From HGM04593 sp045661225 (GTDB lineage: Bacteria > Bacteroidota > Bacteroidia > Bacteroidales > Bacteroidaceae): a DNA stretch of 64,000 bases. The notes beneath the pieces are model-generated. The model searched no databases. It was given only the letters and a program-made list of their open reading frames with translations, and was not told where the DNA came from. The translations under genes and the position numbers were made by a program. Location of the stretch: assembly GCA_045661225.1 (NCBI GenBank), contig JAZRFF010000028.1, positions 25,052 to 89,051 of the forward strand, given 5' to 3'. Positions 35,784 through 44,948 of the stretch are shown in pieces (within the stretch, counting starts at the first letter, position 1; the number at the start of each line of letters is the position of its first letter).

Positions 35784-37031
35784 TTACTCGCTTATAGGCA
35801 TTGTGCCGAACTCTAATCCGATTCCCGTAGCACGTTGTAGTTCGACCCACGCTGCTGCTTTACTGTAGAGTGCTTCTATATACTGACGGCGCATCTCGCT
35901 CTCATCGCGCTTTACAATAAGGTAGTCTATAAAGGGTATTTCGCCTAACTCGTAGGCTTTTTTCTTGCTCTCTACAATACTGCTCATATCGGCAAGCATC
36001 TTTCCCGAAAATGTCTCGGTCTGCTTTATGGCATACAGGTAGCTGTTGTAAGCCTGCATTACATCGGCCTCGACAAGCAGGCGTGCTTCGTCAAGCTCCA
36101 GGTTTGCCTGGCGTGTGAGAATCTCATCGGCTATTCGAGCGCCCTTGTTCAGGTTCGAGAATTTCAATGGCATTGCAACGCCTGCCTTTATGGTTGTGAA
36201 ATTAGGTTCCGCCCAATTGTATGCAGCGCCAATCTTTACATCTAATTCGGGGCGACGTTGCGCCTTGTTCAAACGCTGTGCGGCTTCTGCGGCATCGACG
36301 CGACTCACTGCCACGGTGATGTCGGTGCGGTGTTCAAGCGCGTTGTTGATATAGTGCTCTATTGGTGCTACCTCCTCGCCGGTCTCTAAAGTGCCGGTTC
36401 CGCGCAGTTGTGCAGCGTTCTTGAGGCTGCCCATAAAATATCCCAATTTAATTGCGCTGTTGCTGCACTCGGCCTCGGTGGCGAGCATCGTGTTGCGGGC
36501 AATGCCCATTGCCATTCGGCTCTCCAGCCAGTCGCTCTTGGCAATATCGCCGCGAGTGTAGCGTACACTGTCATTGTCGGCAACCTCCTTGAGGTCGCTG
36601 TAAATATCATAACTTTCGTTGTGTAGCATACAGGCACGAAGGTGCTCGAGATAGGCTATTGTGGCATCGGCGCGGAAGTTACGCATATACTCATTCAGCA
36701 GGGCAACGGTGGTCTTTCGCTCGCTGTCGCTCATATGTATGCGACTGCGGCGTACGCCGAATGTAAAACTTCTGCTGAGTTCAACCTCTATGCCTTGTCC
36801 CATATTTTTGCTCCAGTCCTCGTTGTTGCTGTATGTAACAGCGATGGTGGGGTCGTTATATACCTTTGATGCTTTATGACGCGCATCGGCAATCTCAATG
36901 TCGAGTTTTTTTGCGGTGAGCGAGATGTTGTCTTTCATCACGCGCTGCATATACTCTCCGTATGAGATATTTTGTGCTACTGTTGTGAGCGTTATAACGA
37001 TAAGGGTTGTTAAAAGAAGTGTTCTTTTCAT
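35784..37031 (-). CDS. TolC-family outer membrane protein without pump partners
   Basis: The 415-residue protein has a signal peptide (residues 1-19, ending TVAQ) and the helical repeats of TolC/CusC channels: ADARHKASKVYNDPTIAVTY, the repeat IEVELSRSFTFGVRRSRI, HRTDITVAVSRVDAAEAAQ and the second-half ESKKKAYELGEIPFIDYL. Unlike the protein at 26581-27897 it has no adaptor or permease gene beside it, so it may serve a pump elsewhere, possibly a CusC-like metal exporter. The CCA enzyme lies upstream with a 42-bp gap and may be co-transcribed. Confidence 0.85.
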   Translation of the reverse strand: MKRTLLLTTLIVITLTTVAQNISYGEYMQRVMKDNISLTAKKLDIEIADARHKASKVYNDPTIAVTYSNNEDWSKNMGQGIEVELSRSFTFGVRRSRIHMSDSERKTTVALLNEYMRNFRADATIAYLEHLRACMLHNESYDIYSDLKEVADNDSVRYTRGDIAKSDWLESRMAMGIARNTMLATEAECSNSAIKLGYFMGSLKNAAQLRGTGTLETGEEVAPIEHYINNALEHRTDITVAVSRVDAAEAAQRLNKAQRRPELDVKIGAAYNWAEPNFTTIKAGVAMPLKFSNLNKGARIADEILTRQANLELDEARLLVEADVMQAYNSYLYAIKQTETFSGKMLADMSSIVESKKKAYELGEIPFIDYLIVKRDESEMRRQYIEALYSKAAAWVELQRATGIGLEFGTMPISE

Positions 37032-37073
37032 TTTATTCTTTTTAAATAGGTGTCGTTGTCTTTTGCGGTTGGG

Positions 37074-38510
37074 CTATTCGCTCTTTACTGTAAGCCCCAT
37101 TGCTGTAGCCTGTTCAAGGATAAACGCCTTTGCGGCATCGTGCTCGTTGGGAATAATGCCGTCGAGGATAGCGTCTTTTACTGCGCTCTTTAAACGTCCG
37201 ACCTCGGCGCAAGGGCCTAACCCGAATAGTTGCATAATCTCCTCGCCGTTCACGGGCGGCTGGAAGTTTCTAATACGGTCTTTCTCTTCAATGTCCTTTA
37301 GCTTTTGGCGTACAATTTGGAAATTGTTTAGAAACTGTTTCTTGCGCACCTCGTTTTTCGACGTAATATCGGCCTCGCATAGCAACATAAGGTCGTCAAT
37401 GTCGTCGCCTGCGTCGAACAGCAAACGTCTCACGGCCGAATCGGTAACTTCGTCGTCGGCAATAACTATGGGGCGCATATGCAACGACACGAGCTTGGCA
37501 ACGTATTTCATCTTCTCGTTCTGTGGCATTTTGTAATCGCGGAACAGCTTGAGCGTCATTTTTTCGCCCACTATATTGTGGTTGTGGAAAGTCCACTTAA
37601 GAACCGGGTCCCATCGCTTGGTTCTGGGTTTGCCAATGTCGTGCAACAACGCTGCCCAACGCAACCACAGGTTGTCGGTCTTCTTGGCGATGTTGTCAAG
37701 AACTTCAAGTGTATGGTAGAACATCTCCTTGTGGCTGTGTCCGTTGCGAGTATCGACGCCTTGCAGGGCTGTGAGTTGCGGGAATATAATCTCGAGCAGT
37801 CCGCAGCGGTCAAGTTCTATAAAGCCTTTCGATGGAGTGGGCGAGAGCAGAATCTTGTTCAACTCGTCGTTGATTCTCTCTCGTGAGATAATCCTGATGC
37901 GCTCCTTGTTGTCGCATAGAGCCTGAAAGGTCTCCTCTTCGATATAGAAATTCAACTGTGTCGCGAATCTTATGCAACGCATCATTCGCAACGGGTCGTC
38001 GCTGAATGTTATTCCCGGCTCGAGCGGAGTGCTTATGATACGGTCCTCAAGGTCGAGCATTCCGTCAAAGGGGTCGACAAGCTCGCCCAGCCTATGTGCA
38101 TTCAGGCATATAGCCATTGCGTTTATGGTAAAATCGCGACGATTCTGGTCGTCCTCAAGTGTGCCGTCCTCGACAATGGGGTTGCGCGAGTCGTGGCTGT
38201 AGCTCTCCTTGCGAGCTCCCACAAACTCAATCTCGTGTTTGCCATACTTTACTTGCGCTGTACCAAAGTTTGCATATACCGACAAGTGTGCTCCACGTCC
38301 CAGTCTTTTGCTGAAAGCGCGCGCCATCTCAATGCCCTTTCCAACAACTACTACATCAATGTCGGTCGATGGGCGCTCGAGGAATATATCGCGGACGTAT
38401 CCTCCAACAACGTAGCACTCCATTCCCAAACTGTCGGCAGTCTCGGTTATTTTACGGAATATCGGGGTGTCAAGCAGTTTGCATAACTCCTCTTGTGTCG
38501 GTTTGTACAT
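37074..38510 (-). CDS. cca: CCA-adding tRNA nucleotidyltransferase with HD domain
   Basis: The 478-residue protein has the class II nucleotidyltransferase head with CYVVGGYVRDIFLERPSTDIDVVV (GG and DxD motifs), RRDFTINAMAICLN and DPLRMMRCIRFATQLNF. An HD domain follows with RWAALLHDIGKPRTKRW and HNIVGEKMTL, and then a C-terminal tail. It builds or repairs the 3' CCA end of tRNAs; alternatively it could be a poly(A) polymerase-like homologue, but Bacteroidetes copies of this length are annotated as CCA enzymes. The start is the ATG at 38508-38510. Confidence 0.93.
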   Translation of the reverse strand: MYKPTQEELCKLLDTPIFRKITETADSLGMECYVVGGYVRDIFLERPSTDIDVVVVGKGIEMARAFSKRLGRGAHLSVYANFGTAQVKYGKHEIEFVGARKESYSHDSRNPIVEDGTLEDDQNRRDFTINAMAICLNAHRLGELVDPFDGMLDLEDRIISTPLEPGITFSDDPLRMMRCIRFATQLNFYIEEETFQALCDNKERIRIISRERINDELNKILLSPTPSKGFIELDRCGLLEIIFPQLTALQGVDTRNGHSHKEMFYHTLEVLDNIAKKTDNLWLRWAALLHDIGKPRTKRWDPVLKWTFHNHNIVGEKMTLKLFRDYKMPQNEKMKYVAKLVSLHMRPIVIADDEVTDSAVRRLLFDAGDDIDDLMLLCEADITSKNEVRKKQFLNNFQIVRQKLKDIEEKDRIRNFQPPVNGEEIMQLFGLGPCAEVGRLKSAVKDAILDGIIPNEHDAAKAFILEQATAMGLTVKSE

Positions 38511-38655
38511 AGTTTATTGCTGTTAACAGTTTTTTCTGTGTAAAGATACTTATTTTCGGTCTACAAACGAAGGTACAATTATTAAAAACTTCTCTTTTGT
38601 GTATTATAATGCAAAAATAACTCTTTTATAACGGTATTAAAATGATAATTAGTTG

Positions 38656-38663
38656 TATTTTTG
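38656..38663 (+). promoter_or_regulatory. -7 box before the lipoprotein gene at 38690
   Basis: TATTTTTG fits TAnnTTTG; the leader would be about 20 nt. No clear -33 TTG. Confidence 0.4.
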
Positions 38664-38689
38664 TCTTGTACGAGTAATAATATATTAGT

Positions 38690-39535
38690 ATGAGAAAAAT
38701 TGATTTTTTGCCGTTGATTCTCCTGTCTGCGGCTTTACTCCTGTCGTGCGAAGGTAGGGTTGAACAACCTGCTCGCGATATTCTTGCCGGGGTACGCAGC
38801 CAATTAGAGGCCGGTAACTACAATAGTGCGAAAATACTTATTGACAGCATTAAACGTGCTCACCCAAAGGCCTATAAAACCCTGCTCGAAGCCGAGACGT
38901 TGCGTCGCGAGGTGCTTGTGAAAGAAAAAGAGCGTGATGTTGCCTTTTTCGATGAGGAACTCAACCGTTTGCTTGCCAAACGCGACGCTATGCTTGAGTC
39001 CTTTGTCTACAGCAAGAACTCAAAGTATCAGGACGTGGGAGTATACTCTTTACCGTCACAGGCAATAAGCGCTAATGCGCACAACTGCTTTCTGCGCGCG
39101 ACGGTCAACGAACTGGGCGAGGCGTTTATCACCTCGTACTACCGCGGGAAACGCATTGGCTACAAGAGTGTGTGCGTGAGAAACGGCGAATCGTATGTTA
39201 CGGCCGAGAACGCACTCTATTCGTGGACAGGAAAGGAGTTTGGTGTTTATGTGGAGCGTCGCGACTATAAGCGCGGCAACGATGGTGGAATAATGGAGTT
39301 CGTGGCTTCGGCGGGCAACGCGCCTCTTACTGTTGAACTTTCGGGTGCTAACGGCAGTTATAGTTACACCTTGCGCGAACAGGACGCACAGGCTATTGCG
39401 CAAGTTGTTGCGTTGTCCGATGTGCTTATTTCCATTGCCGAATGTCGTTCAATGCGCGATTCGGCGCAATACTCACTCGATTTTCTTCTCAAAGGCGAGC
39501 AACGTCTCAAACGCGATACTGTAATTGTAGAGTAA
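38690..39535 (+). CDS. Hypothetical lipoprotein with N-terminal coiled coil
   Basis: I do not recognise a named family. The 281-residue product has a lipoprotein signal (MRKIDFLPLILLSAALLLSC, lipid on Cys20). A helical, charged segment (about 25-100, with a TPR-like LEAGNYNSAKILIDSIKR and the Lys/Glu-rich LVKEKERDVAFFDEELNRLL) precedes a beta-rich domain (about 110-235) and a final helix. Proteins with this layout are common in Bacteroidales envelopes. It is transcribed alone, divergent from the CCA gene, and ends in a strong terminator. Confidence 0.75.
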   Translation: MRKIDFLPLILLSAALLLSCEGRVEQPARDILAGVRSQLEAGNYNSAKILIDSIKRAHPKAYKTLLEAETLRREVLVKEKERDVAFFDEELNRLLAKRDAMLESFVYSKNSKYQDVGVYSLPSQAISANAHNCFLRATVNELGEAFITSYYRGKRIGYKSVCVRNGESYVTAENALYSWTGKEFGVYVERRDYKRGNDGGIMEFVASAGNAPLTVELSGANGSYSYTLREQDAQAIAQVVALSDVLISIAECRSMRDSAQYSLDFLLKGEQRLKRDTVIVE

Positions 39536-39600
39536 AAGCAGCAATCTTTGTATAAATATTTTATCGCATCTGTTTTTCAGAACACAAAGTATAGTCTTTA

Positions 39601-39647
39601 TAAAAACATTAAAAGCTCCGCCGACGGCGGAGCTTTTAATGTTTTTA
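39601..39647. terminator. Palindromic terminator between convergent lipoprotein and ackA genes
   Basis: A 22-bp perfect stem, AT-rich outside and GCTCCGCC inside, with a 3-nt loop and a TTTTTA on the plus-strand exit. It can serve both genes. Confidence 0.9.
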
Positions 39648-39658
39648 TGGTTGCTCTT

Positions 39659-40864
39659 TTACTTGAGGCCCTTTACAATCTCGTATGTGTCGGTAGCAAT
39701 CATAAGCTCCTCGTCGGTGGGGATAAGGAGTACTTTCACGCGTGAGTCGGGAGTTGAGAGCACAGCCTCTTCGCCACGCATCTTTGCGTTAACCTCCTTG
39801 TCAAGCTCGACACCCATAAACTCAAGGCCTTCGAGTACGGCTTCGCGGCAGTCTGCCTGGTTCTCGCCTACACCGCCGGCAAAGATAATAACATCGACAC
39901 CACCCATTGCTGCGGCGTATGCACCGATATATTTCTTAATGCGGTAGAAGTACATTGTGTTCGAGAGCTGTGCGCGCTTGTTGCCGTCTGTGGCAGCTGC
40001 GTTAACCTCACGCATATCCGATGACACGCCCGAGATTCCTGCAACACCTGATTTTTTGTTCAAGAGGTCGCTTATACCTTGAATGTCAAGACCTGTCTTT
40101 TCCATAATGTATGGGAGTGCGCCCGGGTCAACATCGCCACTGCGTGTGCCCATCATAAGTCCCGCAAGCGGGGTCATACCCATTGATGTGTCGACGCTTT
40201 TGCCATCTTTTACGGCTGCTACCGAGCCGCCGTTGCCAATGTGGCAGGTGATGATTTTGCTGCCTTCGGCGGGAATGTTTAACATCTCAAGCGCGCGCTT
40301 GGTAATGTAACGGTGCGATGTTCCGTGGAAACCGTAACGACGCACGCCGTATTTCTCGTACAGTTCGTAGGGGAGTGCGTACATAAAAGCGTAGTCGGGC
40401 ATTGTCTGGTGGAACGATGTGTCGAACACGCCAACCTGTGGAATGTGTGGAGCAACAGCCTTTACAGCGTTCACGCCCTTGAGGTTTGCGGGGTTGTGAA
40501 GCGGTGCAAGGTCGTTGCACGCCTCGAACACCTCGAGAACCTCGTCGGTGAGCAATGTCGACTGGCTGAACTTCTCGCCGCCGTGCACCATACGGTGACC
40601 TACAGCGTCAATATCCTCGATAGAGTTTACAACACCATACTTCTCGCTTGTTAGAATGTCGATGATGAGGCTGACGCCGGTTGTGTGCTCGGGAATAGCG
40701 GTGAAGATAGTCTCCTTTTCACCATTGGGAAGGTTGAACTTGAGGAATGAACCCTCGAGACCAATCTTTTCAATACCACCCTTTGCAAGTACGGTCTTTG
40801 TCTCAATATCGAACAACTGATATTTAATTGATGAACTTCCGCAGTTCAATACAAGAATCTTCAT
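39659..40864 (-). CDS. ackA: Acetate kinase
   Basis: The 401-residue cytosolic enzyme makes ATP and acetate from acetyl phosphate. It has the family openings MKILVLNCGSSSIKYQLFD, HRMVHGGEKFSQS, FDTSFHQTMPDYAFMYALP, YGFHGTSHRYIT (catalytic Arg/His region), CHIGNGGSVAAVKDGKSVDTSMGMTPLAG and the ending VKVLLIPTDEELMIATDTYE. It follows pta by 26 bp, the usual order for substrate-level ATP formation in anaerobic Bacteroidetes. Confidence 0.98.
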   Translation of the reverse strand: MKILVLNCGSSSIKYQLFDIETKTVLAKGGIEKIGLEGSFLKFNLPNGEKETIFTAIPEHTTGVSLIIDILTSEKYGVVNSIEDIDAVGHRMVHGGEKFSQSTLLTDEVLEVFEACNDLAPLHNPANLKGVNAVKAVAPHIPQVGVFDTSFHQTMPDYAFMYALPYELYEKYGVRRYGFHGTSHRYITKRALEMLNIPAEGSKIITCHIGNGGSVAAVKDGKSVDTSMGMTPLAGLMMGTRSGDVDPGALPYIMEKTGLDIQGISDLLNKKSGVAGISGVSSDMREVNAAATDGNKRAQLSNTMYFYRIKKYIGAYAAAMGGVDVIIFAGGVGENQADCREAVLEGLEFMGVELDKEVNAKMRGEEAVLSTPDSRVKVLLIPTDEELMIATDTYEIVKGLK

Positions 40865-40890
40865 TTTGGGAATGTTTTTAAAGTTTTTGC

Positions 40891-41901
40891 TTATTTCTTT
40901 GCTGCAATAGCCTGGTTGGCTGTAATTGCAATCATCATATATACGTCCTCAACCGAGCAACCGCGTGAAAGGTCGTTTACGGGGCGCGCGATACCCTGAA
41001 GCACGGGACCGATAGCCTCGGCGTGTCCAAGGCGCTGAACGAGCTTGTAACCGATGTTTCCTGCACCAAGGTCGGGGAATACAAGAACATTGGCCTTGCC
41101 GGCAACGGTTGAACCCGGAGCCTTGCTCTGTCCTACGAAGGGTACAAGCGCAGCGTCAGCCTGAAGCTCGCCGTCGAGCGCGAGGCTGGGGTCGAGCTCG
41201 TGTGCAAGCTTTGTAGCCTCGGTTACCTTGTCAACCATTTCGTGCTTAGCTGAACCTTTGGTCGAGAAACTGAGCATTGCCACGCGTGGTTCCTCAAAGC
41301 CACCAATGGCTTTTGCTGTCTGTGCTGTGCATACAGCAATCTGTGACAGTTGGTTAGCATCGGGTTGTGGGGTTACTGCAACGTCAGCAACAAAAAGCAC
41401 GCCATCTTCGCCATACTCCTTGGCGTTGGTGATGAGCATCATTGCTCCGCTGACACAGGTGATGCCCGGAGTAGTCTTGATAATCTGCAATGCGGGGCGC
41501 AGCACGTTACCTGTTGTGTTTTGTGCACCGGCAACCTGACCGTCGGCGTCACCGTTCTTGATGATGAGGCAACCAAGGTAAAGCGGGTTGCAAACGAGTT
41601 TCTGTGCATCTTCCATTGTCATACCCTTTGACTTACGCAATTCGAAGAGGAGAGTTGCGTATTTTTCGGCGTCGGGGTTGTTGCAGGGGTCGATGATTGT
41701 AGCCTTCTCAATGTTTGTGAGGCCGTTCTTTTGAGCAAGAGCAAGGATTTCCTCCTTGTTGCCAAGAATTACCAACTCTGCGATACCGTCGGCAATGGCC
41801 TTGTCGGCTGCCTTGAGGGTACGCTCCTCTGTTCCTTCGGGAAGAACGATGCGCTGCTTGTTCTTTTGTGCGCGCTCGATTAGATTCTTAATAACATCCA
41901 T
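40891..41901 (-). CDS. pta: Phosphate acetyltransferase
   Basis: The ATG at 41899-41901 (MDVIKNLIERAQKNK) gives 336 residues, the normal length for the short PTA_PTB form. A frame extension to 42039 is a leader artefact. The enzyme turns acetyl-CoA and phosphate into acetyl phosphate. Family marks are RIVLPEGTEERTLKAADKAI, GCLIIKNGDADGQVAGAQNT, TGNVLRPALQIIKTTPG, EPRVAMLSFSTKGSAKHEM, DGELQADAALVP and NVLVFPDLGAGNIGYKLVQR. It has a promoter at 42071-42100 and a leader of about 160 nt with a GGGGC-GGC-GCCCC hairpin. Confidence 0.98.
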   Translation of the reverse strand: MDVIKNLIERAQKNKQRIVLPEGTEERTLKAADKAIADGIAELVILGNKEEILALAQKNGLTNIEKATIIDPCNNPDAEKYATLLFELRKSKGMTMEDAQKLVCNPLYLGCLIIKNGDADGQVAGAQNTTGNVLRPALQIIKTTPGITCVSGAMMLITNAKEYGEDGVLFVADVAVTPQPDANQLSQIAVCTAQTAKAIGGFEEPRVAMLSFSTKGSAKHEMVDKVTEATKLAHELDPSLALDGELQADAALVPFVGQSKAPGSTVAGKANVLVFPDLGAGNIGYKLVQRLGHAEAIGPVLQGIARPVNDLSRGCSVEDVYMMIAITANQAIAAKK

Positions 41902-42070
41902 AGTTGTTGTAATATTTGATTGTAACTTTTGTTGTCGTTTAACTGTCTGTGGAATGTCATCACGCAGGCATTGTGTTGCCAAACAATGCAGGGGTAGAGT
42001 CGGGCGGCAGAAATTGTCGGGCGACAACCGGTGCGGCAACTTTTGGGGCGGCGCCCCTTGTTTATATCTG

Positions 42071-42100
42071 CAAAGTTACTCTAATCTGCGAGCAGAACAA
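42071..42100 (-). promoter_or_regulatory. pta-ackA promoter
   Basis: Minus strand: TTG (42098-42100), 19 bp, then TAACTTTG (42071-42078) and C. Confidence 0.75.
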
Positions 42101-42201
42101 AATAAAAGCAATTTTATTTCTTAAAATTGTACGCGCGTGCGTAAAAAGCTATGCTTGTATCGCTGTGTTACGTCTGTTTTTCATTATCTTAGCGGTTGTT
42201 T

Positions 42202-43059
42202 ATGACAGTTATGCCCGACATTGAATATAGTAATGCGCCTTGTGCCGCTTTGTTGCCGCAGCTAAAGTTGCTGTGGCGCTCCGTCTTTGGCGATAGCGAG
42301 GAGTTTGTTGAGGCTTTTTTTAATTGTTATAATGTGTGCGACGTTGCTCACACTCTTACTGCGGGCAATGAGGTTGTTGCGATGCTTTATGCGCTTCCTT
42401 GCTCGATAGAGTGTGATGGGGCAATTCTCCCGGCGGCCTATTTATATGCTATTGCTGTGCGCGAGGATTATCGCGGGCGCGGGCTTATGCGTCAGCTTGT
42501 GGAACGGAGCGAAGCTTCGTTGCGTAGCAGTGGCGTGCGTGCGACATTGCTTGTGCCGGCCGATGAGGGGCTTTTTGCTCTTTACGAGCGGTTGGGGTAT
42601 AGTGTGTGTGCTCGGCGCGAGATTCAATCCCTCGCGTTGCGGGATAGTGTTTCTCGCGGTCTTGTGGTTGAAAAGGCTACGCCCGATGAGGCTGTTTTTG
42701 CCTTTGTGCAGGCTCTGTCGCTGCGTCGCAGTGGAGCGGTGGTGCACACTGTTGAAACTTTATCGCTTAACTTGTGCGACTGTGAAATGTCGGGTGGCGG
42801 ACTGTTTGTGGCGCGTGTCGGCAGTGACATTGAGGCGGTGGCTTTTGTAGCTGTCAGGGCAGGCCGACCGGTGGTGCTTGATGCTTTTGGCGGTGTCGAT
42901 GCTTGCGAGGCTTTGCTGTGCGGTGTGGGGCGTTTGCTTGCGGCGGGTTCGTTCGATGTGTGTCGGCCCGGTGCCGGTCGTCCATTTGCGATGGTGCACC
43001 GTTTCGACGATTGTCCGGTTTTTACCGAATTGAAAGCGCAAATGATGCTCGATGTTTGA
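42202..43059 (+). CDS. GNAT-family N-acetyltransferase (Eis-like outline)
   Basis: The product has 285 residues from the ATG at 42202; an ATG at 42211 (MPDIEYSNAP) is also possible and fits better with a start of transcription near 42199 (TATCTTAG at 42187-42194). The first half is a GNAT domain with LYAIAVREDYRGRGLMRQLVERSE, which carries the acetyl-CoA-binding R-x-x-G-x-G, and LFALYERLGY. The second half is a beta-rich domain like the C-terminal part of two-domain GNATs such as Eis. The substrate is unknown. The coding sequence is notably rich in Cys, Val and G+C compared with its neighbours. Confidence 0.8.
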   Translation: MTVMPDIEYSNAPCAALLPQLKLLWRSVFGDSEEFVEAFFNCYNVCDVAHTLTAGNEVVAMLYALPCSIECDGAILPAAYLYAIAVREDYRGRGLMRQLVERSEASLRSSGVRATLLVPADEGLFALYERLGYSVCARREIQSLALRDSVSRGLVVEKATPDEAVFAFVQALSLRRSGAVVHTVETLSLNLCDCEMSGGGLFVARVGSDIEAVAFVAVRAGRPVVLDAFGGVDACEALLCGVGRLLAAGSFDVCRPGAGRPFAMVHRFDDCPVFTELKAQMMLDV

Positions 43060-43113
43060 ATCTTAGAGTAAATTTGATTACTTTAGCGTCCTGAAGATAA
43101 TAATATTGCGATT

Positions 43114-43530
43114 ATGATATTTACAAAAAAGATTTTACAACTGTTGCCTGCGCTCGCGTTTCTCGTTGCTTGTGGCGGTGGCGAACCGCTCGACAACAGG
43201 CAACCCGCCGAGGTCGCAATGCAGGTTTATGCTTTTATTGCCTCGGGCGAGGCCGGAGTGGTTAAGCAGGATATATATTTCCCAAATGACGATGAACGTG
43301 AAGTCTTTGAACGCTATCTTTCAATAGTGGAGGCTTCGGGTGGCTATAAACCCGGTTTCTCAAGGGTTGACTATGAATTTGTTTCCGAAGAGGTAAGTGG
43401 CGACACTGCTGTAGTTGAGTTTAGAGGGGTGAATGCCTTTGATAAAACCTCGACGGTTGAGGTGAAACTTATTAAAGTCGATGGTGCCTGGAAAGTCGAT
43501 GGGTCGCAGGCTATATTGCACCGTAAATGA
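43114..43530 (+). CDS. Small DUF4878-like lipoprotein
   Basis: The 138-residue product has a lipoprotein signal (LLPALAFLVAC, lipid on Cys20) and a single alpha+beta domain with QVYAFIASGEAGVVKQDIYF, VDYEFVSEEVSGDTAVVEF and VKLIKVDGAWKVDGSQAIL. The pattern resembles DUF4878, a NTF2-like cone-shaped fold common in Bacteroidales. Function is unknown. A TAAATTTG box at 43069-43076 may be its promoter. It ends in a strong terminator shared with convergent hisS. Confidence 0.75.
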   Translation: MIFTKKILQLLPALAFLVACGGGEPLDNRQPAEVAMQVYAFIASGEAGVVKQDIYFPNDDEREVFERYLSIVEASGGYKPGFSRVDYEFVSEEVSGDTAVVEFRGVNAFDKTSTVEVKLIKVDGAWKVDGSQAILHRK

Positions 43531-43532
43531 TA

Positions 43533-43578
43533 ATATAAACACTCGCGGCAGCCGGTCGGCTGCCGCGAGTGTTTATAT
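43533..43578. terminator. Palindromic terminator between convergent DUF4878-like and hisS genes
   Basis: A 21-bp perfect stem (outer ATATAAAC, inner ACTCGCGGCAGCC) with a GGTC loop lies directly after the stop at 43530 and 7 bp before the hisS stop. It works for both directions. Confidence 0.9.
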
Positions 43579-43585
43579 GTGACTT

Positions 43586-44944
43586 TTAGAATATCTCCTT
43601 AAGCTCGCAAGCCTTGACGCTTCTTTGCTCGCCGGTTGTCATATTCTTCAGCGTTACGGTGTTGTCGGTCATCTCCTGTTCGCCAATGATTGCGACGAAT
43701 GGAATATTATGGCTGTTGGCGTATCCCATCTGTTTTTTCATTTTATCGCTACTTGGAAACAGCTCGGCTGAAACCCCTGCTGCGCGCAGTTCCGATATTA
43801 TACGCAGCGAGTGCATTGCCTCCTTCTCTCCGAAGTTTACGAACATTACCTGCGTGTTGTTTATCGACTCTTTGGGGTAAAGGTCAAGCTGGTTCATTAC
43901 GTCGTATATGCGGTCGGCTCCGAACGAGATTCCCACGCCTGACACACCGTCCATTCCGAACACTCCGGTGAGGTTGTCGTAACGACCGCCGCCAGTGATG
44001 CTGCCAATTGCTACGTCGAGTGCCTTAACCTCCAGAATGGCACCGGTGTAGTAGTTGAGACCACGTGCCAGTGTAAGGTCGAGGTCGAGTGCGCTGTTGA
44101 GTGTAAGGTTGTTGAAAGCATCGAGTATGAAGCGAATCTCCTCGACACCCTTTTCGCCGGTAGTATTGCCCTTTAGCGTTTCGGCTATAATCTGTAATTT
44201 CTCGTCGTTGTTGCCTTGTGCCTTGAGTATGGGCAGCAATTTTTCAATAGAGCACTCGCTTATGCCTTTTTCCTTAAGCTCGGCAATGACACCGTCGAGA
44301 CCAATCTTGTCAATTTTGTCAATAGCAACGGTAATGTCGATAATCTTGTCAGGCTCGCCAATGACCTCGGCTATTCCCGACAGTACCTTGCGGTTGTTTA
44401 ACTTTATTGCTACGCGTATGCCCAACTTTCCGAATACGTGGTCTATCAGTTGTATAAGCTCAACCTCGTTGATGAGTGAGTTGTTGCCTATAATGTCGGC
44501 ATCGCACTGGTAGAACTCGCGGTAACGGCCCTTCTGAGGTCTGTCGGCGCGCCACACGGGTTGAATCTGGTAACGTTTAAAGGGGAATACAAGCTCTTCG
44601 CGGTGCATTACCACATAGCGTGCAAAGGGTACTGTGAGGTCGTATCTTAAACCTTTTTCGCAGAACTTTGATGCAAGCTTGGCTGCGTTGCGGCTTAGCA
44701 ACTCCTCGTCGGTGATTTTGCTGAAGTAATCGCCTGAATTCTGTATCTTGAAAAGTAGCTTGTCGCCCTCTTCGCCATATTTTCCCATCAATGTCGATAG
44801 GTTTTCCATTGCCGGAGTCTCAATCTGCTGGAATCCGAATATGCGGAAAGCCTCGCGTATGGTGTCGAATATGTAGTTTCTTTTTGACATCTCTATGGGC
44901 GAGAAGTCTCTTGTTCCCTTTGGTATAGATGGTTTTGCTGCCAT
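43586..44944 (-). CDS. hisS: Histidyl-tRNA synthetase
   Basis: The 452-residue class II synthetase charges tRNA-His. It shows KGTRDFSPIEMSKRNYIFD (motif 1 region), FRIFGFQQIETPAMEN, motif 2 with RYQIQPVWRADRPQKGRYREFYQCDADIIG, the histidine-binding LARGLNYYTGAILEV, and motif 3 GVGISFGADRIYDVMN. The C-terminal anticodon-binding domain contains LRAAGVSAELFPSSDKMKK. It is the last gene of the fur-purA-peptidase-hisS group, 4 bp after the peptidase. Confidence 0.98.
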   Translation of the reverse strand: MAAKPSIPKGTRDFSPIEMSKRNYIFDTIREAFRIFGFQQIETPAMENLSTLMGKYGEEGDKLLFKIQNSGDYFSKITDEELLSRNAAKLASKFCEKGLRYDLTVPFARYVVMHREELVFPFKRYQIQPVWRADRPQKGRYREFYQCDADIIGNNSLINEVELIQLIDHVFGKLGIRVAIKLNNRKVLSGIAEVIGEPDKIIDITVAIDKIDKIGLDGVIAELKEKGISECSIEKLLPILKAQGNNDEKLQIIAETLKGNTTGEKGVEEIRFILDAFNNLTLNSALDLDLTLARGLNYYTGAILEVKALDVAIGSITGGGRYDNLTGVFGMDGVSGVGISFGADRIYDVMNQLDLYPKESINNTQVMFVNFGEKEAMHSLRIISELRAAGVSAELFPSSDKMKKQMGYANSHNIPFVAIIGEQEMTDNTVTLKNMTTGEQRSVKACELKEIF

Positions 44945-44948
44945 TGTT

